Assembly (NCBI GenBank): GCA_051162045.1
Contig: JBISDI010000065.1
From: Anaerozeibacter quisquiliarum
GTDB taxonomy: Bacteria; Bacillota; Clostridia; Christensenellales; Aristaeellaceae
Reading direction: 5' to 3' (one strand)
Length of the DNA: 10,672 bases
Shown: in pieces, positions 1 through 5,388 of the stretch
Layout: each line of letters begins with the position of its first letter
Position numbering within the stretch: position 1 is the stretch's first letter
The notes under the pieces: model-generated
What the model was told of the DNA's origin: nothing
Seen by the model: only the letters and a program-made list of their open reading frames with translations
Databases searched by the model: none
Translations under genes and position numbers: made by a program

Positions 1-20
1 GCGCGAGGGGAGGGCCTTTC

Positions 21-293
21 ATGGGCGAGCTGACCAAGTTACCGAACATCGCGGGCAAGCTGGAGGCGCAGCTTAACGAGATCGGGGTTGCGACCGAAGC
101 AGAACTCAGGCGCGTCGGCAGCCGGGAGGCGTGGCTGCGCATCTTATCGCGCGACCCATCCGCCTGCTTAAGCCGGCTCTGCGCGCTGGAGGGCGCGATC
201 CGGGGCGTGCGCTGGCACCATCTGGACGATGCGGTGAAGGCATCCCTGAAGGCATTTTATCATGAACACAAGGAGAAAGGCGCGGGGCAATAG
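21..293 (+). CDS. Stand-alone TfoX C-terminal-domain protein
   Basis: This 90-residue protein matches the C-terminal domain of TfoX/Sxy (TfoX_C), a small helical, helix-hairpin-helix-like module. The family pattern is visible: a start of the type LTKLPNIAGKLEAQLNEIG, the phrase ELRRVGSREAWLRI, and the ending ALEGAIRGVRWHHLD. The N-terminal TfoX domain of proteobacterial competence regulators is absent, as is usual for short Firmicutes homologues, so a role in competence should not be assumed; the function of these short forms is not known to me. The ATG has a strong Shine-Dalgarno sequence, GGGGAGGG at 7-14, six bases upstream. The gene stops at TAG 291-293. A strong hairpin (332-360) lies between it and the XRE gene about 120 bases downstream, so co-transcription is uncertain. 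Family assignment is fairly secure; biological role is open. Confidence 0.85.
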   Translation: MGELTKLPNIAGKLEAQLNEIGVATEAELRRVGSREAWLRILSRDPSACLSRLCALEGAIRGVRWHHLDDAVKASLKAFYHEHKEKGAGQ

Positions 294-331
294 CGCATCC
301 GATGATGGCGCGGCCATGGACGTCGACGCAA

Positions 332-360
332 CCGGCGGTTGCGGAAAACCCAACCGCCGG
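332..360. other. Strong stem-loop after the TfoX-domain gene
   Basis: A 10-bp perfect inverted repeat (CCGGCGGTTG at 332-341, CAACCGCCGG at 351-360) extends by two more G-C pairs across a bulged C around an AAAA loop. It sits 38 bases after the TfoX-domain stop codon. Neither strand has a T-run after it, so it is not a canonical intrinsic terminator. It could stabilise the 3' end of the upstream mRNA, terminate with a factor, or be a protein-binding dyad upstream of the XRE gene. Confidence 0.6.
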
Positions 361-400
361 GTGGTGGCGGCGCGGGTCCGGGTGCGGTATGCTGTGTGCT

Positions 401-408
401 GGGAGGGG
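401..408 (+). promoter_or_regulatory. Ribosome binding site deciding the XRE start
   Basis: GGGAGGGG touches the ATG at 409 but is spaced six bases from the TTG at 415. Shine-Dalgarno spacing therefore favours the TTG, although start-codon strength favours the ATG. Confidence 0.5.
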
Positions 409-414
409 ATGGGT

Positions 415-1086
415 TTGAGAATCGATCAGAAGCTGAGCGAGCTGCGGCGTTCCAGGGGGCTGTCGCAAGAGGAACTGGCGGACGCGCTCGCCGTTTCCCG
501 GCAGGCTGTGGGCAAGTGGGAGAGCGGCAGGGCCGTACCCGAGCTCGACAAGCTGGCGGCGCTGTGCGGTTTCTACGGGGTGTCGATGGACGCCCTCGTG
601 CGGGAGGGCGAATGCGCCGAACGCCTCGTGCGCCTGGCCTCGCCCGAGCGGGAGGCGCTGGTTTCGTTTCTGCTTCGTGCGAAGCGCGCCTGCTACGCGG
701 GCCACGGCGCGGAATGCGTGCCTTCGCGCGCTGCCTCGCACGACCTCGAATACCGGGAGGGTGAGCTGTATTACTACGACACCTATCTGGGCGGCGAGCG
801 GTTCGGCGGCGAGGAGGCGCTGTGGGCGGGCGGCGCGAGCGTGTGGTGCATGAACTACGCGGGCAGGGTGCTGGCGCCTGGGTTCAACGGGGACTTTCTC
901 AAGGAGGCGCTGGCCGCCGTGCCCCGGAACAGGCCGTTTCGCGGACCGCAGCTATATCGACGCGGCGCTTACAGCTACCACTGCCTGACGAACGGGGACT
1001 TCGACTGGTTCGAGGGCTATGAGGAGATCTTTTCGGAGGGTGAAAAGGTGTACGAGTGCCGCTTCCACGGCGGATGTATTGTCTAG
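415..1086 (+). CDS. XRE-family HTH regulator with DUF5680-like C-terminal domain
   Basis: This 223-residue protein is a probable DNA-binding regulator. Residues about 5-60 form a classic Cro/CI (XRE) helix-turn-helix: KLSELRRSRGLSQEELADAL, then VSRQAVGKWESG and the PELDKLAALCGFYGVSMD tail. After a linker, residues about 82-220 form a second domain rich in Tyr, Trp and Gly (motifs YYYDTYLGGERFGGEEALW, MNYAGRVL, YECRFHGG). I recognise it as the DUF5680 type often fused to XRE domains in Clostridia; its ligand is unknown. Start choice: the sequence GGGAGGGG at 401-408 directly abuts the ATG at 409, too close to serve it, but is six bases before the in-frame TTG at 415. I therefore prefer TTG 415; ATG 409 adds two residues. 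The TAG stop (1084-1086) overlaps the first bases of a 163-bp palindromic element. An autoregulatory or stress role is only inferred. Confidence 0.85.
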   Translation: MRIDQKLSELRRSRGLSQEELADALAVSRQAVGKWESGRAVPELDKLAALCGFYGVSMDALVREGECAERLVRLASPEREALVSFLLRAKRACYAGHGAECVPSRAASHDLEYREGELYYYDTYLGGERFGGEEALWAGGASVWCMNYAGRVLAPGFNGDFLKEALAAVPRNRPFRGPQLYRRGAYSYHCLTNGDFDWFEGYEEIFSEGEKVYECRFHGGCIV

Positions 1087-1247
1087 GTAACCGCCGATCA
1101 AATCCCACGCGCGGAGGCGGCTGCCTTTGCGCCATCTTGCGCCTCAAAAATCCTCGACGTAGCGCCGCTACGCCTTCAGATTTTGCAAGCGCAATCTGAC
1201 GAAAATTCAGCGCGCCACCGCACGCGTGCTTTAATCAGCGCTTACCT
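1085..1247. repeat. 163-bp palindromic repeat element, copy 1 (MITE/ERIC-like)
   Basis: The sequence runs from AGGTAACCGCCGATC to ATCAGCGCTTACCT and is an imperfect palindrome over its whole length. Termini (GGTAA...TTACC plus about 30 further bases) are inverted repeats, and the exact centre carries a perfect CGTAGC-GCC-GCTACG hairpin (1158-1172), flanked by a looser pair (AATCC and its partner AGATT). A second copy of the same length and orientation lies at 6456-6618, about 85% identical by eye, with the same termini and centre. It has no credible open reading frame. Its first two bases are the AG of the XRE gene's TAG stop codon. It behaves like a non-autonomous mobile or repetitive palindrome of the ERIC or MITE class; the family is not one I can name. 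Confidence 0.85.
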
Positions 1248-1248
1248 G

Positions 1249-1328
1249 GGTAATCGCTGACCGATTCGGCGGGCGCGCTGGAACGAAAATTATCTCGTCA
1301 TCGCGGCCGGATTAATCAGCGTCTGCCC
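1249..1328. repeat. Second, shorter palindromic element abutting copy 1
   Basis: About 80 bp immediately after the 163-bp element, running from GGTAATCGCTGACC to AATCAGCGTCTGCCC. Its ends are imperfect inverted repeats and resemble the ends of the larger element, but its interior differs. Two bases (TG) separate the two elements, giving the junction TTACC-TG-GGTAA, itself the centre of a dyad. A related, more decayed sequence precedes the second large copy (6405-6454; shared GGA-CGAAAA and ATCTCG blocks). Confidence 0.6.
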
Positions 1329-1338
1329 AAGATGTTTT

Positions 1339-1362
1339 ACGCCTCGCAGGCGTGGTTATATA
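1339..1362 (+). promoter_or_regulatory. Possible promoter/operator of the rubrerythrin gene
   Basis: A TATATA hexamer at 1357-1362 could be a -10 box, about 58 bases before the start codon, but no good -35 is visible at the right distance. A dyad, ACGCCT-CGC-AGGCGT (1339-1353), lies immediately upstream, where a regulator would contact the promoter. Both parts are weak on their own. Confidence 0.3.
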
Positions 1363-1420
1363 CCCATCAGTGCCGCGCGAGTGCGGCCGCAATCCAATGT
1401 TCTGCGAGGAGGAATGTCTT

Positions 1421-1957
1421 ATGAAATGGGTTTGCAGCATCTGCGGTTACGTGCACGAGGGGAACCAGCCGCCGGAATTCTGCCCGGTCTGCAAGGCGCC
1501 CGCCAGCAAGTTTAACCAGCTGGCCGGTGAACGCGTGTGGGCGGCGGAGCATGTCGTGGGCATCGCCAAGGGTCTGGACGGGCGCATTGTGGAAGGGCTG
1601 CGCCAGAACTTCGTGGGCGAGTGCGCCGAGGTGGGCATGTACCTGGCGATGAGCCGCGCGGCCGATCGCGAGGGGCTGCCGGAGGTGGCGGAGGCCTACA
1701 AACGCATCGCGTTTGAGGAGGCCGATCACGCGGCGCGTTTCGCGGAGCTTCTGGGCGAAGTGGTGACCGATTCCACCAAGAAAAACCTGGAAATGCGCGT
1801 GGATGCCGAGTACGGCGCAACTGCGGGCAAGATGGACATCGCCAAGCTCGCCAAGGAACTGGGCTACGACGCGGTGCACGACACCGTGCACGAGATGGCG
1901 CGCGACGAAGCCCGCCACGGCAAGGCCTTCGACGGGCTGCTGAAGCGGTACTTTTAG
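1421..1957 (+). CDS. Reverse rubrerythrin (N-terminal rubredoxin domain, di-iron erythrin domain)
   Basis: This 178-residue cytoplasmic protein probably reduces hydrogen peroxide, and perhaps O2, with electrons from NAD(P)H oxidoreductases, as known for clostridial reverse rubrerythrins. The domain order is inverted relative to classical rubrerythrin. The rubredoxin iron site comes first (Cys5, Cys8, Cys21, Cys24 in CSICGY and CPVC), then a four-helix ferritin-fold domain from about residue 50. Di-iron ligands are visible as Glu67/Glu70, E100xxH103 (EEADH), Glu130 and E163xxH166 (DEARH). The length fits the family. The ATG has a strong Shine-Dalgarno sequence, GAGGAGG at 1406-1412, eight bases upstream; longer in-frame starts lack one. 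Its stop is only 17 bases from the convergent end of motB, with no obvious intrinsic terminator between. The symbol rbr3 has been used in some clostridia, but I leave it blank. Confidence 0.93.
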   Translation: MKWVCSICGYVHEGNQPPEFCPVCKAPASKFNQLAGERVWAAEHVVGIAKGLDGRIVEGLRQNFVGECAEVGMYLAMSRAADREGLPEVAEAYKRIAFEEADHAARFAELLGEVVTDSTKKNLEMRVDAEYGATAGKMDIAKLAKELGYDAVHDTVHEMARDEARHGKAFDGLLKRYF

Positions 1958-1974
1958 CGGTCCGCGGGCAGATT

Positions 1975-2877
1975 TCAAGACCCCTCCGGCGGGGCGGAGG
2001 GCTCCACGGGCATGCCCTGCCGCGCCTGATTCGGCGGTTCATTCCTGATGGGCCTTCGCCTGCCGGTCTTGCCATCCGAGACCGTGCGGGTCTCGATGAT
2101 GAAGTCCACGCGCCGGTTCTGGCTGCGGCCGTCCTCGGTGTCGTTGCCGGCGATCGGCGAGAACTCGCCGTAGCCGACCGCGGAGAAGCGGCTGGGCGGT
2201 AACCCGGTCAAGTCCAGCAGCTGCCGGAGCACGTTGACGGCGCGGCTCGAGGACAGCTCCCAATTGCTGTCGAACTGCTTGTTCTTGATCGGGATGTCAT
2301 CAGTGTGCCCCTCGATGCGGAACTGGGTGATGAAGTCCTTGTAGGCGATCAGGATCTCCGAGATCTTGCCCATCAGCGGCGCGGTATCCGGGTTGATGTC
2401 GGCGCTGCCGGTTTCAAACAGCACCGAAGACTTGACCCGGATCAGCAGCATGTTGTCGCCCATGCGGGTGAGGCTCAAGACATCGGACAGCCCGGCCTGC
2501 TTGATGTAGGCGCGAATGGCCTCGAACAGGTCGTTGAATTTCTCCCACACGTCGAGCGCAGAGGGCAGCGGGTCGCCGTTGACGTCAAAGGCCTCCTGCT
2601 CCTCCGGAATCTCGCCCTCGATCTCACCCGCATTCTCCCAATCATTTTCGGTTTGCGCATCGTATTCTCGAATGATGGCTTCCGCCTCGGCGATCTTGGC
2701 CTTGGCCTCGTCCGCCGCTTGCTTGGACTGCCTGGCCACCGCCGCTTGGTTCATCATCGCGAAGGAAAACAGCAGCACGAAGATCGCCATCATGTCGGTG
2801 ATTAGGTCGGCGTAGCTGGATAGATAGCCTTCGCCCTCTTCTTCGTCGTCTTCAAGTTCTCTGCGTTCTTTCGCCAT
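1975..2877 (-). CDS. motB: Flagellar motor stator protein MotB
   Basis: This 300-residue protein is the peptidoglycan-anchoring half of the flagellar stator. It has an acidic N-terminal cytoplasmic segment (residues 1-17), one membrane helix (about 22-42, SYADLITDMMAIFVLLFSF) with the ion-carrying Asp24 in the ADL motif, and a charged helical plug/linker region (about 45-125). An OmpA-like peptidoglycan-binding domain follows (about 140-262; EGHTDD at 189-194, NWELSSSRA at 205-213, NRRV at 254-257), then a disordered Pro/Arg-rich tail. A second acid, Asp28, lies one helix turn below Asp24, where E. coli has Ala. The Trp and Pro usually before the ADL motif are absent. The start ATG at 2877 is one base after the motA stop (TAA-G-ATG), so translation is probably coupled. 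A longer N-terminus would overlap motA and has no support. Confidence 0.93.
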   Translation of the reverse strand: MAKERRELEDDEEEGEGYLSSYADLITDMMAIFVLLFSFAMMNQAAVARQSKQAADEAKAKIAEAEAIIREYDAQTENDWENAGEIEGEIPEEQEAFDVNGDPLPSALDVWEKFNDLFEAIRAYIKQAGLSDVLSLTRMGDNMLLIRVKSSVLFETGSADINPDTAPLMGKISEILIAYKDFITQFRIEGHTDDIPIKNKQFDSNWELSSSRAVNVLRQLLDLTGLPPSRFSAVGYGEFSPIAGNDTEDGRSQNRRVDFIIETRTVSDGKTGRRRPIRNEPPNQARQGMPVEPSAPPEGS

Positions 2878-2878
2878 C

Positions 2879-3709
2879 TTACGCCGCCTTTCTCGCCTCC
2901 GCCCTGGCCTTGGGCTGCTTGCCGGGCTTGGACTTGGCGTCATGGGTCCGGGTAAGGCTAATCATCATCTCGCGGATGAGCCGCGGGTTCTTGCGCAGCC
3001 AGATGCCGATCAAGCCCTCGAGCAACAGCTCGCGTCGGCCGACCTCCTCGTTGTGCAGCAGCTTCAGCCGCTTGGAGATGGGCCCGAATATGACGTTGGC
3101 CAAGAAGCCGCCGTAGAACGAGGACACCAACTCGATCGCCATCATCGGTCCCAGTGTGGTGGGGTTGTCGAGGCTGGTCAGCATGGGGATCAGGCCCACA
3201 TAGGTGCACAGCAGGCCCAGCGACGGCGCGGTGGCCACCAGCATATCCATCATCGCGCTGCCGCGCTTGTGGCGCTGTGACATGAAGTAGGTGTCGTCGT
3301 TGAGCGAATCCCGCAGCTGATCCTCGTTCGCGCCATCCAGCATCAGCAGTACGCCCCGCTTGAGGAAGGAGTCGTTCTCGTAGAGGTGGCTGACCGATTC
3401 CAGCGCCAGCAGGCCCTTGGCCTTGACTACCTCGTTAAGCGCCACGATGGTTTCGATGTCCGCGTCGGCGTCATGCTTCTCGACGGTGAACGCCTTGGCG
3501 ACGACCTTGGGCAGGAGCTTGAGCTGCTGCAGCGGAAACGACGCGATCATCACGGCAAATGTGGTACCCAAGGTCATGTACAGCGAAGGCAGGTTAATGA
3601 ACAGCTTCAAGCTGCCTTGCCCGACATCCAGACAGGCGTAGACGATCAGCCCGATGCCCAGCAGGTATCCGAAGAGGGCGAGGATGGAAAACTTGCTCTT
3701 TTTTCTCAA
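2879..3709 (-). CDS. motA: Flagellar motor stator protein MotA
   Basis: This 276-residue inner-membrane protein couples ion flow to torque on the flagellar rotor. Four membrane helices are visible at about 8-26, 43-60, 152-177 and 187-208, with a large cytoplasmic loop between helices 2 and 3. The loop carries KAKGLLALE, whose Lys96 and Glu104 fall at the positions of the rotor-contacting Arg90 and Glu98 of E. coli MotA. Conserved prolines are present in APSLG (Pro162) and FGP (Pro210). The C-terminal tail is basic. I choose the TTG at 3709-3707: it has AGAGGTGG seven bases upstream (3717-3724) and gives the normal MotA N-terminus. An upstream in-frame extension would run through the promoter at 3754-3780 and shows no MotA features. 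motA and motB form one operon; no other flagellar gene is in the window. Confidence 0.9.
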   Translation of the reverse strand: MRKKSKFSILALFGYLLGIGLIVYACLDVGQGSLKLFINLPSLYMTLGTTFAVMIASFPLQQLKLLPKVVAKAFTVEKHDADADIETIVALNEVVKAKGLLALESVSHLYENDSFLKRGVLLMLDGANEDQLRDSLNDDTYFMSQRHKRGSAMMDMLVATAPSLGLLCTYVGLIPMLTSLDNPTTLGPMMAIELVSSFYGGFLANVIFGPISKRLKLLHNEEVGRRELLLEGLIGIWLRKNPRLIREMMISLTRTHDAKSKPGKQPKARAEARKAA

Positions 3710-3716
3710 CGATAAA

Positions 3717-3724
3717 CCACCTCT
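3717..3724 (-). promoter_or_regulatory. Ribosome binding site supporting the TTG start of motA
   Basis: AGAGGTGG on the minus strand is followed by seven bases and TTG. No ATG or GTG suits either this site or the purine-rich AAGGAGGGAG at 3741-3750, which lies near the expected transcription start. Confidence 0.6.
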
Positions 3725-3753
3725 TGCGATGCGCGTGAGACTCCCTCCTTGAT

Positions 3754-3780
3754 ATATCGGGCGTCGGTTACATCGTTTTG
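3754..3780 (-). promoter_or_regulatory. Sigma-D (sigma-28) type promoter for motAB
   Basis: On the minus strand the -35 is CAAA (3780-3777), the spacer exactly 15 bases, and the -10 CCCGATAT (3761-3754). The known sigma-D consensus is TAAA, 15 bases, GCCGATAT, so 10 of 12 positions match at ideal spacing. It lies 44 bases before the motA TTG. Control by FliA/SigD together with the rest of the motility regulon is inferred. Confidence 0.75.
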
Positions 3781-4012
3781 ATGCGATTGGCATAAAGTTG
3801 GAATACAGAAAGGGAAAGCGGGACGAGTGCCCATATAGAGTAACATCAGGGGATGAGGAAGCGGAAAGATGCCATGAGCCCGGGAATCCAGGCGGCAAGG
3901 CGTGGAAATGGCGATGCTGGAGCGACTGGTATCGGGGGGCATTTGCTGCGGAACCGACGATTTCTCAGGACGATGCGGGCGCAGTTGATTTGAATCCCGC
4001 CGCCGGATAACT

Positions 4013-4033
4013 GCCGGCCACCGGACGGCCGGC
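4013..4033. other. Inverted repeat GCCGGCC / GGCCGGC
   Basis: Seven-base perfect arms at 4013-4019 and 4027-4033 surround the 7-base loop ACCGGAC. There is no T-run on either side, so a canonical intrinsic terminator is unlikely. Confidence 0.5.
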
Positions 4034-4112
4034 CGATTTGCGAAAAGCCCTTAACCGTAGCAAGCGCGGTGAGGAGGGACTGCCCACGCATGTTACGAAT
4101 TATCTTGCCGGC

Positions 4113-4155
4113 GTTTGCACCGGCGGAACCGGTACGACCGGTTCCGCCGGCAAAC
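4113..4155. terminator. Very strong hairpin downstream of the ferritin-like gene
   Basis: Arms 4113-4133 and 4137-4155 pair over 19 base pairs, interrupted only by a two-base bulge (AC at 4119-4120), around a 3-base loop. It starts 36 bases after the ferritin-like stop codon on the minus strand, the right place for a terminator or an mRNA-protecting 3' structure. The U-run of a classic intrinsic terminator is missing, so termination is an inference from position and stem strength. Confidence 0.45.
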
Positions 4156-4190
4156 AGAGTCAAGCCAGAGCGGTCAGTTCGCCCTCAACA

Positions 4191-4640
4191 TTATAAATCC
4201 GGCGAACATCCATTTCTGGGGCACAGGGACGGGCCGAGGAGCATCGCGGTCCAAATTCGGGCATGCGCGTACTCGTCACCAAGAATCGAGGTCAGTAGAT
4301 AGCGAATTTGATTGTTTGGCGCGCACATCGCAAGCTCGGAGTATCTGCGAATCGCGCCGAGTTCGCCTTGGATTGCCGTCTCCACATCGTCCGCAAAATT
4401 GCCGGAAGCCGCAGGACAATCCGGCGGCGTAGAGATTGGCGGCGGGCAGATGCCCAAAAGCGAAGCCTGAAGCCGTGCGTGGCCGTATTCGTCCCCAACG
4501 ATGCTCGTAATGAGCTCTCTCAAAATGGGGGACGGAGCCTCGTTCGCAATCTGTGCATAGAAACCGGCGTCGCAAATCTCATCAAGAATCGATTCTTCCA
4601 ACTGTCCTCTATAGTCCTGGCACATATTGTTCTGGCTCAT
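4191..4640 (-). CDS. Tandem-repeat ferritin-like (rubrerythrin-fold) di-iron protein
   Basis: This 149-residue protein consists of two similar halves of about 72-residue period. Each half has a helix with a ligand Glu, then exactly 30 residues later an ExxH motif: Glu21 with E51YGH54 (GDEYGHAR), and Glu93 with E123YAH126 (GDEYAHAR). Two Glu and two ExxH motifs make a complete ferritin-fold di-iron centre. There is no rubredoxin domain, unlike the protein at 1421-1957. Seven cysteines are present (Cys7, 23, 65, 75, 106, 140, 145), several in the inter-repeat linker (CPPP...DCP) and C-terminus. A role in peroxide or metal handling, or in the spore coat, is possible but not shown. The ATG at 4640 has GAAGAGGG seven bases upstream. 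A longer GTG start at 4757 would place the promoter inside the gene and is rejected. It appears to be a single-gene unit. Confidence 0.82.
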   Translation of the reverse strand: MSQNNMCQDYRGQLEESILDEICDAGFYAQIANEAPSPILRELITSIVGDEYGHARLQASLLGICPPPISTPPDCPAASGNFADDVETAIQGELGAIRRYSELAMCAPNNQIRYLLTSILGDEYAHARIWTAMLLGPSLCPRNGCSPDL

Positions 4641-4727
4641 GATAATACCCTCTTCTTTCGACAATACTCGGGTTTTAGGGTTATTTGGCACATTGGACCA
4701 CTTTTTGAACCCCATGCAGCCCGTAGC

Positions 4728-4757
4728 ATTGTATTCCGTATGGCCTTGTTTTGTCAC
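4728..4757 (-). promoter_or_regulatory. Sigma-A type promoter of the ferritin-like gene
   Basis: On the minus strand, GTGACA (4757-4752), an 18-base spacer and TACAAT (4733-4728); each hexamer matches consensus at 5 of 6 positions. It predicts a leader of about 80 bases before the ATG at 4640. A perfect 19-bp dyad lies 38 bases upstream, at 4795-4813. Confidence 0.5.
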
Positions 4758-5190
4758 TGTGAGTCCCCGGTCAGAACGGTGTCAGGCCGACTTGTTTTGG
4801 ACCCGGTCCAAAAACATCAACGGTACACCTGATGAACGTGAAGCCTTCGAAGGCTCCGAATGGGACGTCTGGAGCGGAGGGGCTGAAACCCGCAGGAGAA
4901 GCATGGTTTCAGGGGCCGCCTGAGTGCGGAGGATACGGCGAATACCGGCGGGGAGAGCGCGCAGACGCTGGCTGTGATTTGTTTACTCTGCTCCAAGCGC
5001 CGATATCCGATGGGCAAACAGGCGCAAAGGGAATCACTTATGCGCGTTGATCGGTCTTTCGGGAACCATCCACAGAATTCTTGCATATCTTAACCCCACA
5101 CCCATCCCCATGACAAACCCCCTGCGACGCCTTTTCGGAGCCGGCGATCAGTGCGGATGGCTCCGGAGACATGGCGCTCTGGTAATTGTT
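4758..5190. other. Gene-free stretch rich in inverted repeats
   Basis: No reading frame here has both a ribosome binding site and a recognisable product. The stretch carries the 19-bp dyad (4795-4813), a perfect AGCCTTCGAAGGCT palindrome (4842-4855), a CTGAAACC/GGTTTCAG stem with a 14-base loop (4883-4890 with 4905-4912), and a CGGAGCC/GGCTCCG pair (5136-5142 with 5159-5165). The dense local pairing between about 4830 and 4960 could mark a structured RNA. I compared it from memory with ZTP, THF, cobalamin, c-di-GMP and c-di-AMP riboswitches and found no convincing match. Confidence 0.4.
4795..4813. promoter_or_regulatory. Perfect 19-bp dyad, candidate operator
   Basis: TTTTGGACC-C-GGTCCAAAA has nine-base perfect arms around a single central C. 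The length and AT-rich outer arms suit a homodimeric regulator (TetR, MarR or GntR type) better than a terminator. It lies just upstream of the ferritin-like gene's promoter. No known box comes to mind; it is not a PerR or Fur box. Confidence 0.5.
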
Positions 5191-5191
5191 G

Positions 5192-5236
5192 GTGTGCGGA
5201 AGCGCACTTACATTATCGCGCAAAATGTGTTAATAT
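5192..5236 (+). promoter_or_regulatory. Probable promoter of the CarD-like gene
   Basis: CTTACA (5207-5212), an 18-base spacer and TAATAT (5231-5236), preceded by TG one base upstream (extended -10). The -35 is mediocre. A small hairpin, GTGTGC-GGAA-GCGCAC (5192-5207), overlaps the upstream edge and could be an operator. The leader to the CarD-like ATG would be about 145 bases. Confidence 0.45.
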
Positions 5237-5305
5237 AGATATGCGGGGCTCATGTTCAAATTGATTCTGTTTCACAGATAAGAACCGGATACTCGGAAGG
5301 AGGCG

Positions 5306-5365
5306 GTGAAGAGCAACAAAGAACCGACGAACCACAAGTCGGAACAGTGTTGTGGCTGCAAATAA
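5306..5365 (+). CDS. Possible 19-residue leader peptide upstream of the CarD-like gene
   Basis: A GTG start preceded by a perfect AAGGAGG (5297-5303) would give MKSNKEPTNHKSEQCCGCK and stop at TAA 5363-5365, 23 bases before the CarD-like ATG. The peptide is hydrophilic and ends in a Cys-Cys-Gly-Cys cluster. The spacing from Shine-Dalgarno to GTG is only two bases, shorter than ideal, so this may be a fortuitous purine run. If translated, it could be a cysteine-sensing or translational-coupling leader. Confidence 0.3.
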   Translation: MKSNKEPTNHKSEQCCGCK

Positions 5366-5388
5366 ACGCGATCGGGAAGGTGGTCAAA

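Larger units (their letters stand above)
3781..4190. other. Gene-free stretch between motA promoter and ferritin-like gene
   Basis: Short open frames cross this stretch on both strands, but none has a ribosome binding site or a recognisable protein. It holds two strong inverted repeats (listed separately at 4013-4033 and 4113-4155) and a weaker GCGGG...CCCGC pair near 3976-4000. I recognise no tRNA, riboswitch or repeat family. Confidence 0.5.

Noticed and set aside
106..741. Long minus-strand open frame across the TfoX and XRE genes
   Set aside because: It is an Arg/Pro/His-rich frame typical of antisense reading of GC-rich genes, with no family motif. The same holds for long frames opposite rubrerythrin (1367-1978), motB (2305-2805), murA (7025-7891), CDF (8429-9394) and asnA (9527-10504).
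1982..2001. CCCTCCG/CGGAGGG hairpin as terminator of the rubrerythrin gene
   Set aside because: It lies within the motB coding end (Pro/Glu/Gly codons) and has no T-run.
1975..3709. MotAB-like pair as the ZorAB part of a Zorya anti-phage system
   Set aside because: Lengths and motifs are those of flagellar MotA and MotB, the promoter is of flagellar sigma type, and no ZorC, ZorD or ZorE gene is adjacent.
4641..4757. Longer start (GTG 4757) for the ferritin-like gene
   Set aside because: It would place the promoter's -35 and -10 inside the gene, whereas ATG 4640 has an ideal ribosome binding site and the family N-terminus.
4911..4935. ZTP (pfl) riboswitch, prompted by CCGCCTGAG
   Set aside because: Only a short stretch resembles the 3' core; the rest of the ZTP core and a suitable downstream purine gene are missing.
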